64,000 nt of DNA from Flavobacterium sp. LHD-80 (GTDB lineage: Bacteria > Bacteroidota > Bacteroidia > Flavobacteriales > Flavobacteriaceae): contig NZ_JAVFVS010000012.1 in assembly GCF_030929605.1 (NCBI RefSeq), forward strand, positions 62,001 to 126,000, written 5' to 3'. Both the position numbers and the translations under genes were made by a program. This document shows, piece after piece, positions 1 to 7,283 of the stretch. The notes beneath the pieces are model-generated. The model searched no databases. It had not been told where the DNA came from and saw nothing but the letters and a program-made list of their open reading frames with translations. Numbering within the stretch: the stretch's first letter is position 1; each line of letters starts with the position of its first letter.

Positions 1-4
1 CCAT
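1..4 (-). CDS. rplL: 50S ribosomal protein bL12 (rplL), start codon only
   Basis: Reading the minus strand, an ATG lies at positions 4-2, followed by G, after an A-rich leader. It sits about 94 bases downstream of rplJ, exactly where rplL follows rplJ in bacterial ribosomal operons. ATG-G fits the usual Met-Ala start of bL12. Only the start codon is inside the window, so the call rests on position and gene order and not on protein sequence. Confidence 0.5.
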
Positions 5-97
5 TTTTTCTATCGTTTAAAATGATTTGTAAAAAATATAATTTATTTATTGTGCGCTAATTAAGCAGTAAGAAAGTATTCTTTCTTACATTGATAA

Positions 98-601
98 TTA
101 CTCTGCTCCTTCTTCTTCGCTTCCTGCGAATTTGTTTTGTAAAGCAGAAATAATTCTTTGAGCTGGAGATTGTAATAATCCAATAAGTTCTCCAAGTAAC
201 TCTTCTTTTGATTTAATAGTTGCTAATGCATCTAATTGGTTATCTCCAATATATACTTCAGAGTTGATGTAAGCTCCTTTTAAAAGTGGTTTATCAGATT
301 TCTTACGGAAATCTTTGATAATTTTTCCAGGCGCGTTAGCAACATCAGAAATAAAGATAGCACTGTTACCAGCTAAAACTGTTGGTAAATCACCATAATC
401 ATTAGAAGAAGCTTCCATTGCTTTTGCAAGCAAAGTGTTCTTTACAACTTCTAATTTGATACCCGCTTTAAAACAAGCTCTACGTAAGTTTGAAGTTGTC
501 TCTGCGTTTAAACCAGAAATATCAGATATATAAATGATATTTGTACCAGCTAACTGCGCAGTTAAATTTTCAATCGCGATTGATTTTTCTTCTCTAGTCA
601 T
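98..601 (-). CDS. rplJ: 50S ribosomal protein uL10
   Basis: uL10 (167 aa) forms the base of the ribosomal stalk. It binds 23S rRNA through its N-terminal half and carries bL12 dimers on its C-terminal helix. The N-terminus MTREEKSIAIENLTAQL and the central block AGNSAIFISD are typical of the family, and the length is normal (about 165-175 aa). The C-terminus ends in a short acidic tail (SEEEGAE). It is the last complete gene of the secE-nusG-rplK-rplA-rplJ run, 22 bases after rplA, with the rplL start following. The ATG has an A-rich upstream region and no clear Shine-Dalgarno. Confidence 0.97.
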   Translation of the reverse strand: MTREEKSIAIENLTAQLAGTNIIYISDISGLNAETTSNLRRACFKAGIKLEVVKNTLLAKAMEASSNDYGDLPTVLAGNSAIFISDVANAPGKIIKDFRKKSDKPLLKGAYINSEVYIGDNQLDALATIKSKEELLGELIGLLQSPAQRIISALQNKFAGSEEEGAE

Positions 602-623
602 ACTAAAAATTTTTAACTACCAA

Positions 624-1313
624 TTATACTGCTTTTGGGTCTAATGCAATAGCAGGACTCATAGTGCTTGTAAGGTGAATACCTTTAATGTATGTACCTT
701 TAGCAGCAGTTGGTTTAAGTTTTATTAATGTTTGAATAATTTCGTGTGCGTTGTCAACAATTTGCTCAGCTCCAAAAGAAACTTTACCAATTCCTGCATG
801 AACGATACCAGTTTTATCAACTTTAAAGTCAATTTTACCAGCTTTAACTTCTTGAACAGCTTTTGCAACATCCATAGTTACAGTACCTGTTTTAGGGTTT
901 GGCATTAAACCTCTAGGTCCTAAAATACGACCTAATGGACCTAATTTACCCATAACAGCTGGCATAGTGATGATAACATCAACATCTGTCCAACCATCTT
1001 TAATTTTTTGAAGGTAATCGTCAAGACCAACGTGATCTGCTCCAGCCTCTCTTGCTTCAGCCTCTTTATCTGGAGTAACCAATGCTAATACTTTAACATC
1101 TTTTCCTGTTCCGTGAGGTAAAGTTACCACACCTCTTACCATTTGATTCGCTTTTCTTGGATCTACACCCAAACGAACTGCGATATCAACAGACTCATCA
1201 AATTTTGCAGAAGCAACAACTTTCAATAATGCCGCAGCATCTTTTAGAGAGTATAATTTGTTCTTTTCAATTTTTGAAGCAGCCTCTTTTTGCTTTTTTG
1301 TTAATTTTGCCAT
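624..1313 (-). CDS. rplA: 50S ribosomal protein uL1
   Basis: uL1 (229 aa) is the L1-stalk protein that helps release deacylated tRNA from the E site. In many bacteria it also represses its own operon by binding the mRNA. The signature is clear: GRILGPRGLMPNPKTGTV near residues 128-145 and the conserved N-terminal KLTKKQKEAASKI. Length equals the family norm. It lies 13 bases after rplK and is co-directional with it, so the two are very likely one transcript. Confidence 0.97.
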   Translation of the reverse strand: MAKLTKKQKEAASKIEKNKLYSLKDAAALLKVVASAKFDESVDIAVRLGVDPRKANQMVRGVVTLPHGTGKDVKVLALVTPDKEAEAREAGADHVGLDDYLQKIKDGWTDVDVIITMPAVMGKLGPLGRILGPRGLMPNPKTGTVTMDVAKAVQEVKAGKIDFKVDKTGIVHAGIGKVSFGAEQIVDNAHEIIQTLIKLKPTAAKGTYIKGIHLTSTMSPAIALDPKAV

Positions 1314-1326
1314 GTCTTTTTCTTAA

Positions 1327-1764
1327 TTAAAAAGGAGCATCTCCTGATACAGTTATACCCATAGATCTAGCTGTTCCAGCAACCATACTCATAGCTTTCT
1401 CAATTGTGAAAGCGTTTAAGTCAGGCATTTTGTCTTCAGCGATAGTTCTAATTTGTTCCCAAGTAACGCTAGCTACTTTTTTACGATTAGGCTCACCAGA
1501 ACCAGATTTTAGCTTTGCAGCTTCCATTAACTGAACTGCTGCTGGAGGAGTCTTAACAACAAAATCGAATGATTTGTCTTTGTACACAGTGATTTGCACT
1601 GGACAAATTTTGCCAGGTTTATCCTGAGTTCTAGCATTAAATTGCTTACAGAACTCCATGATGTTAACCCCAGCAGCTCCTAAAGCAGGTCCAACCGGTG
1701 GCGACGGGTTCGCAGCACCTCCCTTAACTTGTAGTTTAACTACCTTACTAATTTCTTTAGCCAT
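1327..1764 (-). CDS. rplK: 50S ribosomal protein uL11
   Basis: uL11 (145 aa) is part of the GTPase-associated centre with 23S rRNA and the stalk. The family block VKLQVKGGAANPSPPVGPAL near the N-terminus and the C-terminal AGTARSMGITV are present. I take the ATG at 1764 (MAKEISK) as the start. The frame is open further upstream to a TTG at 1791, but that would add nine residues that do not belong to the family. The gene follows nusG by 66 bases. Confidence 0.96.
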   Translation of the reverse strand: MAKEISKVVKLQVKGGAANPSPPVGPALGAAGVNIMEFCKQFNARTQDKPGKICPVQITVYKDKSFDFVVKTPPAAVQLMEAAKLKSGSGEPNRKKVASVTWEQIRTIAEDKMPDLNAFTIEKAMSMVAGTARSMGITVSGDAPF

Positions 1765-1830
1765 TTTTAAAAAATTTAACACTGTAATCAATGGAAGCGA
1801 TTACAATGGTTTATTATAGTGTAACAAAAA

Positions 1831-2382
1831 TTATACTTTTTCTACTTGCATAAAACTTAATTCCAATGGAGTTTTTCTTCCGAAAATCTTAACCATAACT
1901 TCAAGTTTACGCTTTTCTTCATTAATTTTTTCAACCGTACCGTTAAAACCATTAAAAGGACCGTCGATCACTTTTACAGTTTCACCTAAGTTGAAAGGAA
2001 TAGCACGAGTATCTGTATTTACAGCTAACTCATCCACTTTTCCTAACATACGATTTACTTCAGATAATCTCAAAGGAACAGGTTCCCCTCCTTTAATTTC
2101 ACCTAAAAAACCGATTACGCTTGTAATAGACTTAATAATATGAGGTATCTCACCAACCAAGTTAGCTTCGATCATAACATATCCAGGAAAATACACTTTA
2201 TCCTTAGATGATTTTTTCCCATCTTTTACAGTTACTACTTTTTCAGTAGGAACCAAAACCTGAGAAACATAATCCTCCATACCTAATCTCGCAATCTCAG
2301 TCTCGATATAAGCTTTCACTTTATTCTCTTGACCGCTAACCGCTCTAACTACGTACCATTTTTTCACATTATTATCTGCCAT
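1831..2382 (-). CDS. nusG: Transcription termination/antitermination factor NusG
   Basis: NusG (183 aa) binds RNA polymerase through its N-terminal NGN domain. Its C-terminal KOW domain links polymerase to Rho or to the ribosome (uS10). The N-terminus KKWYVVRAVSGQENKVKAYI is a textbook NGN start, and the KOW motif VKVIDGPFNGFNGTVEKI lies near residues 130-150. The chosen start is the ATG at 2382; an in-frame GTG lies just upstream at 2385. The gene is 10 bases downstream of secE, the conserved secE-nusG arrangement. Confidence 0.97.
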   Translation of the reverse strand: MADNNVKKWYVVRAVSGQENKVKAYIETEIARLGMEDYVSQVLVPTEKVVTVKDGKKSSKDKVYFPGYVMIEANLVGEIPHIIKSITSVIGFLGEIKGGEPVPLRLSEVNRMLGKVDELAVNTDTRAIPFNLGETVKVIDGPFNGFNGTVEKINEEKRKLEVMVKIFGRKTPLELSFMQVEKV

Positions 2383-2392
2383 CACAAAAAAA

Positions 2393-2590
2393 TTACCCTT
2401 TTAACCAGTTAAAAAATCCAGCCAAAGCTTTTGCAAAAAATTCGTCTACTCCCCAAGTTGCCAAAGCAAATAGAATCGAAAATACAGCCACAACAATTGT
2501 CAATTTTTGAACCTCAGCCCAAGCTGGCCAAGTAACATTTGACTTTAACTCTTCGAAAGCCTCTGATAAATAATTAGTAACTTTTGTCAT
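2393..2590 (-). CDS. secE: Preprotein translocase subunit SecE
   Basis: SecE (65 aa) clamps SecY in the Sec translocon. This is the short single-span form usual in Bacteroidota and Gram-positives, unlike the three-span form of E. coli. The conserved amphipathic segment ELKSNVTWPAWAEVQKLTIV is followed by one transmembrane helix (VVAVFSILFALATWGVDEFF). The position between tRNA-Trp and nusG supports the call. Confidence 0.95.
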   Translation of the reverse strand: MTKVTNYLSEAFEELKSNVTWPAWAEVQKLTIVVAVFSILFALATWGVDEFFAKALAGFFNWLKG

Positions 2591-2608
2591 TTGATATATT
2601 TTTTATTG

Positions 2609-2679
2609 CACGGGCGGAGGGATTCGAACCCCCATCAACGGTTTTGGAGACCGCTATTCTACCCTTGAACTACGCCCGT
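2609..2679 (-). tRNA. tRNA-Trp (anticodon CCA)
   Basis: A full cloverleaf can be folded on the minus strand. The 7-bp acceptor stem pairs ACGGGCG with CGCCCGT, the discriminator is G, and the T-arm contains GTTCGAA. The anticodon loop CTCCAAA gives anticodon CCA. The 3' CCA is not encoded. It lies between tuf and secE, the classic tuf-trnW-secE order. Confidence 0.95.
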
Positions 2680-2683
2680 AATT

Positions 2684-2722
2684 AAAGCCAGTGATTTCAA
2701 TTAAGAAAGTCACTGGCTTTTT
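2684..2722 (-). terminator. Hairpin between tuf and tRNA-Trp
   Basis: An inverted repeat AAGCCAGTGA / TCACTGGCTT (10 bp) with a 15-base loop follows tuf. On the minus strand the T-tract after it is weak (TTTAATT), while the plus-strand side ends in TTTTT. It begins a few bases before the tRNA-Trp 5' end. No separate promoter is visible for tRNA-Trp-secE-nusG, so it may be a leaky terminator or an RNA-processing site. Confidence 0.6.
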
Positions 2723-2736
2723 ATTTATTTATAGAA

Positions 2737-3924
2737 TTACTCTACGATTTCAGTAACCTGACCAGCACCAACTGTTCTACCACCTTCACGGATAGCAAAA
2801 CGTAAACCTACGTTCATAGCGATTGGGCTTAATAAAGCAACTTCAATAGTTAAGTTATCACCTGGCATTACCATCTCTACACCTGCTGGTAAAGAAATAA
2901 CTCCTGTTACGTCAGTTGTACGTACGTAGAACTGTGGACGGTAGTTATTGTGGAATGGAGTGTGACGTCCACCTTCTTCTTTTTTCAAGATATAAACCTC
3001 TGCTTTGAATTTAGCGTGTGGTTTTACTGAACCTGGCTTAATAATAACCATACCTCTTTTGATATCAGCTTTATCAATACCTCTTAACAATAAACCTACG
3101 TTATCTCCAGCTTCACCTCTATCAAGGATTTTACGGAACATCTCAACTCCTGTAATAGTAGAAGTTAATTTTTCAGCTCCCATACCAATGATTTCAACAG
3201 GATCTCCAGTGTTAGCAACTCCAGTTTCGATACGACCTGTAGCAACAGTTCCACGACCTGTAATTGTAAATACGTCCTCAACTGGCATCAAGAATGGTTT
3301 AGCAACGTCACGTACCGGCTCTTCGATCCAAGCATCAACAGCTTCCATTAATTCGATAATTTTAGGTACCCAGTTTGGATCATTGTTTAATCCTCCTAAA
3401 GCAGAACCTTGAACTACAGGACCATTATCTCCATCATATTCGTAGAAAGATAATAAATCTCTAATTTCCATTTCAACAAGCTCTAACAACTCAGCATCAT
3501 CAACCATATCCACTTTGTTCATGAAAACAACGATTCTTGGAATACCAACCTGACGACCTAAAAGGATGTGCTCACGAGTTTGTGGCATTGGACCATCTGT
3601 AGCAGCAACTACTAAGATAGCTCCGTCCATTTGAGCAGCACCAGTAACCATGTTCTTTACGTAATCCGCGTGACCTGGACAGTCAACGTGAGCGTAGTGA
3701 CGGTTAGCTGTTTCATACTCTACGTGTGATGTATTAATAGTAATACCTCTTTCTTTCTCCTCTGGAGCGTTATCGATTTGATCAAACGATTTTGCTTGAC
3801 AGTAACCAGCATCTGACAATACTTTTGTAATTGCAGCAGTTAATGTAGTTTTTCCGTGATCTACGTGTCCAATTGTACCTATGTTTAAGTGCGGTTTGGA
3901 ACGATTAAAATTCTCCTTTGCCAT
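2737..3924 (-). CDS. tuf: Elongation factor Tu
   Basis: EF-Tu (395 aa) is the GTPase that delivers aminoacyl-tRNA to the ribosome. All G-motifs are visible: GHVDHGKT (G1, residues 19-26), DCPGHADY (G3) and NKVDMVD (G4). Switch I includes ERGITINTSHVEYE. Domains 2 and 3 follow, with the C-terminal GGRTVGAGQVTEI. Length is normal. It sits between tRNA-Thr(GGU) and tRNA-Trp. No -7/-33 promoter is visible in the 55 bases before it, so it is probably transcribed with the upstream tRNAs. Confidence 0.98.
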   Translation of the reverse strand: MAKENFNRSKPHLNIGTIGHVDHGKTTLTAAITKVLSDAGYCQAKSFDQIDNAPEEKERGITINTSHVEYETANRHYAHVDCPGHADYVKNMVTGAAQMDGAILVVAATDGPMPQTREHILLGRQVGIPRIVVFMNKVDMVDDAELLELVEMEIRDLLSFYEYDGDNGPVVQGSALGGLNNDPNWVPKIIELMEAVDAWIEEPVRDVAKPFLMPVEDVFTITGRGTVATGRIETGVANTGDPVEIIGMGAEKLTSTITGVEMFRKILDRGEAGDNVGLLLRGIDKADIKRGMVIIKPGSVKPHAKFKAEVYILKKEEGGRHTPFHNNYRPQFYVRTTDVTGVISLPAGVEMVMPGDNLTIEVALLSPIAMNVGLRFAIREGGRTVGAGQVTEIVE

Positions 3925-3979
3925 TTTACTTAATTTTTAATCTTAGTTATATATTAATTTTCAATTTCCTACTTACTTG

Positions 3980-4051
3980 AGCCAATGTCGGGATTTGAAC
4001 CCGAGACCTCTTCCTTACCAAGGAAGCACTCTACCCCTGAGCTACACCGGC
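3980..4051 (-). tRNA. tRNA-Thr (anticodon GGT)
   Basis: Cloverleaf on the minus strand: the acceptor GCCGGTG pairs with CATTGGC (two G-T pairs) and the discriminator is T. The anticodon stem CTTCC/GGAAG holds loop TTGGTAA, giving anticodon GGT. The T-arm contains GTTCAAAT. CCA is not encoded. This is the third tRNA in the run upstream of tuf. Confidence 0.95.
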
Positions 4052-4142
4052 AGAGAGTTCTGATTTTAGATTTTTGAATTTAGATTTCAGATTTAAAAAA
4101 AAACCAAAACCTAAAATCTACATCTAAACTTCTTTTTTTTTG
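4052..4142. repeat. AATCTAAA-type degenerate repeat
   Basis: The spacer between tRNA-Thr(GGT) and tRNA-Tyr consists of repeated variants of AATCTAAA and its complement TTTAGATT, with poly-A/T tracts. The same low-complexity motif recurs in spacers at about 10185-10240, 28555-28590, 36850-36960 and 39440-39480. It is A/T-biased and has no coding potential. Confidence 0.55.
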
Positions 4143-4223
4143 TGGGGAGAGCAGGATTCGAACCTGCGAAGTTCACACAGCAGATTTACAGTCTGCCCTC
4201 GTTGGCCGCTTGAGTATCTCCCC
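4143..4223 (-). tRNA. tRNA-Tyr (anticodon GTA)
   Basis: Class II tRNA (81 nt) with a long variable arm. The acceptor GGGGAGA pairs with TCTCCCC and the discriminator is A. The anticodon stem GCAGA/TCTGC holds loop CTGTAAA, giving anticodon GTA. The T-arm contains GTTCGAAT. It lies between the two tRNA-Thr genes. Confidence 0.95.
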
Positions 4224-4284
4224 TAATTTTTAAAATTCCATTATCCTAAAGAACAAATTTCAAATCGCATTTGAAATATTTTTG

Positions 4285-4358
4285 AGCCGATAGAGGGACT
4301 CGAACCCACGACCTGCTGATTACAAATCAGCTGCTCTAGCCAGCTGAGCTACATCGGC
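4285..4358 (-). tRNA. tRNA-Thr (anticodon TGT)
   Basis: Cloverleaf on the minus strand: the acceptor GCCGATG pairs with TATCGGC. The anticodon stem GCTGA/TCAGC holds loop TTTGTAA, giving anticodon TGT. It is the first tRNA of the Thr-Tyr-Thr-tuf run and starts just after a hairpin with a T-tract. Confidence 0.95.
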
Positions 4359-4365
4359 GAATGCA

Positions 4366-4394
4366 TTAAAAAAGTCCGCTATTTCTAACGGACT
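4366..4394 (-). terminator. Hairpin with T-tract between hpf and the tRNA run
   Basis: On the minus strand, AGTCCG and CGGACT form a 6-bp stem with a 10-base loop, followed directly by TTTTTT. It can terminate hpf transcripts. It also overlaps the expected transcription start of the promoter at 4396-4403, so the tRNA-tuf transcript would begin in or beside this hairpin. Confidence 0.7.
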
Positions 4395-4395
4395 G

Positions 4396-4425
4396 CAAAT
4401 GTAGCTATTTTATCTTTGAATCAAA
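4396..4425 (-). promoter_or_regulatory. Promoter for the tRNA-tuf transcript
   Basis: On the minus strand, a perfect TAnnTTTG (-7) element TACATTTG lies at 4403-4396, with TTTG 18 bases upstream as the -33 element. This is the primary-sigma consensus described for Bacteroides and Flavobacterium. It is correctly placed to drive tRNA-Thr, tRNA-Tyr, tRNA-Thr and tuf. Assignment is from the motif only. Confidence 0.65.
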
Positions 4426-4448
4426 ACATTTTTTGAAAAAAATTTCAA

Positions 4449-4751
4449 TTATATATGTGCTCTTATTTTTTCTTTCCTTTTTACCAGTAAACGTTCTAAC
4501 GATTCAGCCGAAAGCTCAACCGCCTCTTCAAAAGTCTTACACTGCTTTTTTACCAAAAAATCATCTCCCGGAACATTAATCTTTATCTCTACCGCCTTAT
4601 TCTCCTTATCACTTGTTCTCTCCACTTTTAAAAAAACGTCTGACGACACCACTCGGTCGTAATATTTTTCTAATTTATCCATTCTTTCCTGAATAAAATC
4701 CACCAATTTTCTGTCAACAGTAAAGTTAACTGCATGAACATCTACCTTCAT
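4449..4751 (-). CDS. hpf: Ribosome hibernation promoting factor (HPF/RaiA family)
   Basis: A short HPF/YfiA-type protein (100 aa) that binds the 30S decoding region and inactivates ribosomes in stationary phase or stress. It shows the family start MKVDVHAVNFTVDRKLVDFI, the basic helix YYDRVVSSDVFLKVE, and ends in the Lys/Arg-rich KRKEKIRAHI. There is no long C-terminal dimerisation domain. An upstream in-frame ATG at 4787 overlaps the xerC stop (TAATG) and would add 12 residues; I prefer the ATG at 4751 because it matches the family N-terminus. Overlap with xerC indicates co-transcription. Confidence 0.9.
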   Translation of the reverse strand: MKVDVHAVNFTVDRKLVDFIQERMDKLEKYYDRVVSSDVFLKVERTSDKENKAVEIKINVPGDDFLVKKQCKTFEEAVELSAESLERLLVKRKEKIRAHI

Positions 4752-4786
4752 AATACTAATTTTAGGGTTAAACATTTCAGAAATCA

Positions 4787-5680
4787 TTATTTATTTCGAG
4801 GATGCGCATCATTATATGTCTTTTTGAGCTCCGCCAAACTATTATGAGTATATACTTGTGTAGACGCCAAACTCGAATGCCCTAACAACTCCTTAACTGA
4901 ATTCAAATCTGCCCCGTTATTTAACAAGTGAGTTGCAAAAGTATGCCGAAGCACATGCGGACTTTTTTTCACCTTTTCAGAGACCCTACTAAAGTAAGAA
5001 TTTATTAATCGATACACAAAAGATTCACTCAATTTTAATCCTTTTTTTGAAATAAAAAAATAATCTGCATCTGAGATATTTTCAACATCAGCACGCTCCT
5101 TCAAATACACCTTCAAACCATCAAGAACAATTGGCAACAGCGGAATAATTCTCTCTTTATTTCTTTTCCCCAAAACCTTCACAACACCCGAAGACAAATC
5201 AACATTATAAAGCCGCAAACCTATCAGCTCAGCTCTTCGCATTCCGGTTGTATAAAACAAATCAACTATCAACTTATCCCTCACTTCTTCAAAACCCGTT
5301 GGCGAATCAATCCCCTGCATCAAATCCCCTAGTTCTTTTTCCGAAAAAGGAATTTGAACATTTTTTGGCGTCTTCAAAGCTTTATGCTTCAACATAGGAT
5401 TCACTTCAATTTGTTTTGCTTTTAGAAGAAATTTATAAAACGCTTTCAAAGAAGCCATTTTTCTATTCACCGAAACATTAGAAACACCCTCATCAACCAA
5501 AGAAACAATCCAGCTTCGGATTTGACCATAATTCACATCATCTATCACTTCCTGCTCAAAACGCACTTTATTAAAATCCTCAAAAAAAGAGACATCACTC
5601 AAATACGCATTAACCGTATGAGCAGAATATTTCTTCTCCAATTCAAGATAATCACGAAAAGCATCTTTATTTGATTTCAT
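4787..5680 (-). CDS. xerC: Tyrosine recombinase XerC/XerD
   Basis: A 297-aa site-specific recombinase for chromosome dimer resolution at dif. The N-terminal SAM-like core-binding domain spans about residues 1-85. The C-terminal catalytic domain shows the Arg in TGMRRAELIGLR, HVLRHTFATHL (His-x-x-Arg), LGHSSLASTQVY with the final His and the nucleophilic Tyr, then a short tail. The ATG at 5680 is preferred over an in-frame TTG at 5689. It sits between rpsU and hpf, not near att sites or phage genes, so it is the housekeeping Xer protein. Choice of XerC over XerD is from context only. Confidence 0.92.
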   Translation of the reverse strand: MKSNKDAFRDYLELEKKYSAHTVNAYLSDVSFFEDFNKVRFEQEVIDDVNYGQIRSWIVSLVDEGVSNVSVNRKMASLKAFYKFLLKAKQIEVNPMLKHKALKTPKNVQIPFSEKELGDLMQGIDSPTGFEEVRDKLIVDLFYTTGMRRAELIGLRLYNVDLSSGVVKVLGKRNKERIIPLLPIVLDGLKVYLKERADVENISDADYFFISKKGLKLSESFVYRLINSYFSRVSEKVKKSPHVLRHTFATHLLNNGADLNSVKELLGHSSLASTQVYTHNSLAELKKTYNDAHPRNK

Positions 5681-5734
5681 CAAAACCAATTATTCATTTT
5701 TAAAACACAACTACAGTTGCTTCAAAATTAAGCA

Positions 5735-5776
5735 TAAAAAAAACCGCTAGCAATCAAATTTTCTGATTACTAACGG
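5735..5776 (-). terminator. rpsU terminator
   Basis: On the minus strand a long hairpin (arms beginning CCGTTAGTAATCA and ending TGATTGCTAGCGG, with one or two mismatches) is followed by eight T residues. It lies just after the rpsU stop and upstream of xerC, so most rpsU transcripts would end here. Confidence 0.85.
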
Positions 5777-5800
5777 CAATTATTTTTAAAAAAGCTGATA

Positions 5801-5995
5801 TTAACTTTCTAAACTATCTCTCAAGCCTTGAATGTAAGCCGCTTTTTGAATTTGAGCTCTTTTGATAACAGAAGGCTTAATAAAAGCAGTACGTGCTCTT
5901 AATTGACGAACAGTTCCTGTTTTATCAAATTTTCTTTTATAGCGCTTTAATGCTCTATCGATATTTTCTCCGTCTTTAATTGGTATAATTAACAT
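5801..5995 (-). CDS. rpsU: 30S ribosomal protein bS21
   Basis: bS21 (64 aa) is a small basic 30S protein near the 3' end of 16S rRNA. The sequence MLIIPIKDGENIDRALKRY followed by Arg/Lys-rich helices is typical of the Bacteroidota form. In Flavobacterium, bS21 with bS18 and bS6 is reported to sequester the anti-Shine-Dalgarno of 16S rRNA, explaining SD-independent translation. This gene itself carries a very strong SD (see 6004-6011), consistent with autoregulation by free bS21. It has its own promoter and terminator. Confidence 0.95.
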   Translation of the reverse strand: MLIIPIKDGENIDRALKRYKRKFDKTGTVRQLRARTAFIKPSVIKRAQIQKAAYIQGLRDSLES

Positions 5996-6003
5996 AATAT
6001 AGA

Positions 6004-6011
6004 CACCTCCT
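6004..6011 (-). promoter_or_regulatory. Exceptionally strong Shine-Dalgarno of rpsU
   Basis: On the minus strand AGGAGGTG lies 8 bases before the rpsU ATG and pairs with the 16S anti-SD core over eight contiguous bases. Most other genes here have only A-rich sequence before the start. Published work on Flavobacterium ribosomes links such an SD on rpsU to bS21 autoregulation; that function here is inferred. Confidence 0.85.
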
Positions 6012-6024
6012 CTCGTTAAGGCTG

Positions 6025-6054
6025 CAAATGTAAAAATTAATTATCGATTATCAA
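6025..6054 (-). promoter_or_regulatory. rpsU promoter
   Basis: On the minus strand the -7 element TACATTTG (6032-6025) is a perfect TAnnTTTG match, with TTG at 6054-6052 and a 19-base spacer. The 5' leader would be about 25 bases and include the strong Shine-Dalgarno. Confidence 0.75.
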
Positions 6055-6128
6055 TTATAAATTGTGAATTATTTTTTGAAAAAAAAAGAAAGTAGATCCT
6101 AGATTAACGAGAATAGAGCGTTTCATCT

Positions 6129-7271
6129 TTATTCTTTAAGCAAATTTCTTGAGATAACTAATTTTTGAATTTCCGTTGTTCCTTCTCCTATAGTACACAA
6201 TTTAGAATCCCTATAAAATTTCTCTACCGGAAAATCTTTAGTATAACCATAGCCTCCATGTATTTGAACTGCTTCATTGGCAATTTTCACACACGCTTCA
6301 GATGCATACATTTTTGCCATTGCTCCTAATGTAGTAACTGGTTTGTGTTGTTGCTTTAAATATGCCGCCTTATGAAGCAATAGCTCTGAAGCTTCAATTT
6401 CGGTTGCCATATCAGCCAATTTAAACGAAATACTTTGAAAGTTGCTTATTGGTTGGCCAAACTGATGTCTCTCCTTTGAATATTTTAAGGCTGCTTCATA
6501 AGCTCCTTTTGCAATTCCTAATGACAATGCTCCAATAGAAATTCGGCCACCATCTAAAATTTTCATTGCTTGAACAAATCCTTGTCCAACTTCACCTAAT
6601 CTGTTTGCGTCCGGCACTCGGCAATTATCAAAAACCAATTCGGCTGTCTCACTTGCGCGCATCCCTAATTTGTTCTCCTTTTTACCTGAAGAAAAACCAG
6701 CCATACCTTTTTCTAAGACAAAAGCCGTCATTCCTTTTGAATCTCCTTTTTCACCTGTTCTCACAATTACAACAGCAACATCACCAGATATAGCATGCGT
6801 AATAAAGTTTTTTGCACCATTGATGATCCAAAAATCACCATCTTTTACTGCCGTGGTATTCATTCCGCCAGCATCAGACCCTGTATTATGCTCTGTAAGC
6901 CCCCAAGCTCCAATATGTTCAGCCGTTGCCAACTTTGGCAAATACTTTTTCTTTTGCTCTTCATTTCCAAAAGTCAAAATATGATTTGTACATAATGAGT
7001 TGTGTGCAGCAACAGACAAACCAATAGATGGATCTACTTTTGAGATTTCTTCAATTACTGTAATGTATTCATGATATCCTAATCCAGATCCACCAAATTC
7101 TTCTGGCACTAAAACTCCCATAAAACCCATTTCTCCTAATTTTTTAAAGAGTGAAACTGGAAAAATTTGAGCTTCATCCCACTCCATAATATTAGGTCTT
7201 ATGTTTTTTTCTGCAAATTCCTTAATAGACTGAGCAATCATTGACTGCGTTTCGTTATAATCAAAATTCAT
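6129..7271 (-). CDS. Acyl-CoA dehydrogenase
   Basis: A 380-aa FAD flavoprotein catalysing alpha,beta-dehydrogenation of acyl-CoA in fatty-acid or branched-chain breakdown, passing electrons to ETF. The three-domain ACAD fold is evident: N-terminal helical domain, the beta-domain signature GAWGLTEHNTGSDAGGM (about residues 130-146), and the C-terminal block QIHGGYGYTKDFPVEKFYRD followed by GEGTTEIQ, which carries the usual catalytic Glu region. Length is that of short/branched-chain enzymes, but chain-length specificity cannot be read from sequence. It follows the HhH protein by 12 bases in the same direction. Confidence 0.93.
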   Translation of the reverse strand: MNFDYNETQSMIAQSIKEFAEKNIRPNIMEWDEAQIFPVSLFKKLGEMGFMGVLVPEEFGGSGLGYHEYITVIEEISKVDPSIGLSVAAHNSLCTNHILTFGNEEQKKKYLPKLATAEHIGAWGLTEHNTGSDAGGMNTTAVKDGDFWIINGAKNFITHAISGDVAVVIVRTGEKGDSKGMTAFVLEKGMAGFSSGKKENKLGMRASETAELVFDNCRVPDANRLGEVGQGFVQAMKILDGGRISIGALSLGIAKGAYEAALKYSKERHQFGQPISNFQSISFKLADMATEIEASELLLHKAAYLKQQHKPVTTLGAMAKMYASEACVKIANEAVQIHGGYGYTKDFPVEKFYRDSKLCTIGEGTTEIQKLVISRNLLKE

Positions 7272-7283
7272 TGTTGGCTTTTT

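Noticed and set aside
3005..3412. A long plus-strand frame antisense to tuf
   Set aside because: EF-Tu on the opposite strand explains the codon pattern. The antisense product has no recognisable features; similar shadows occur opposite tamB, susC and the GH30 gene.
4787..5680. Integrase marking a prophage or genomic island
   Set aside because: It sits in a conserved translation gene cluster with no phage genes, direct repeats at the adjoining tRNAs or compositional change, so it is the housekeeping Xer recombinase despite the nearby tRNA genes.
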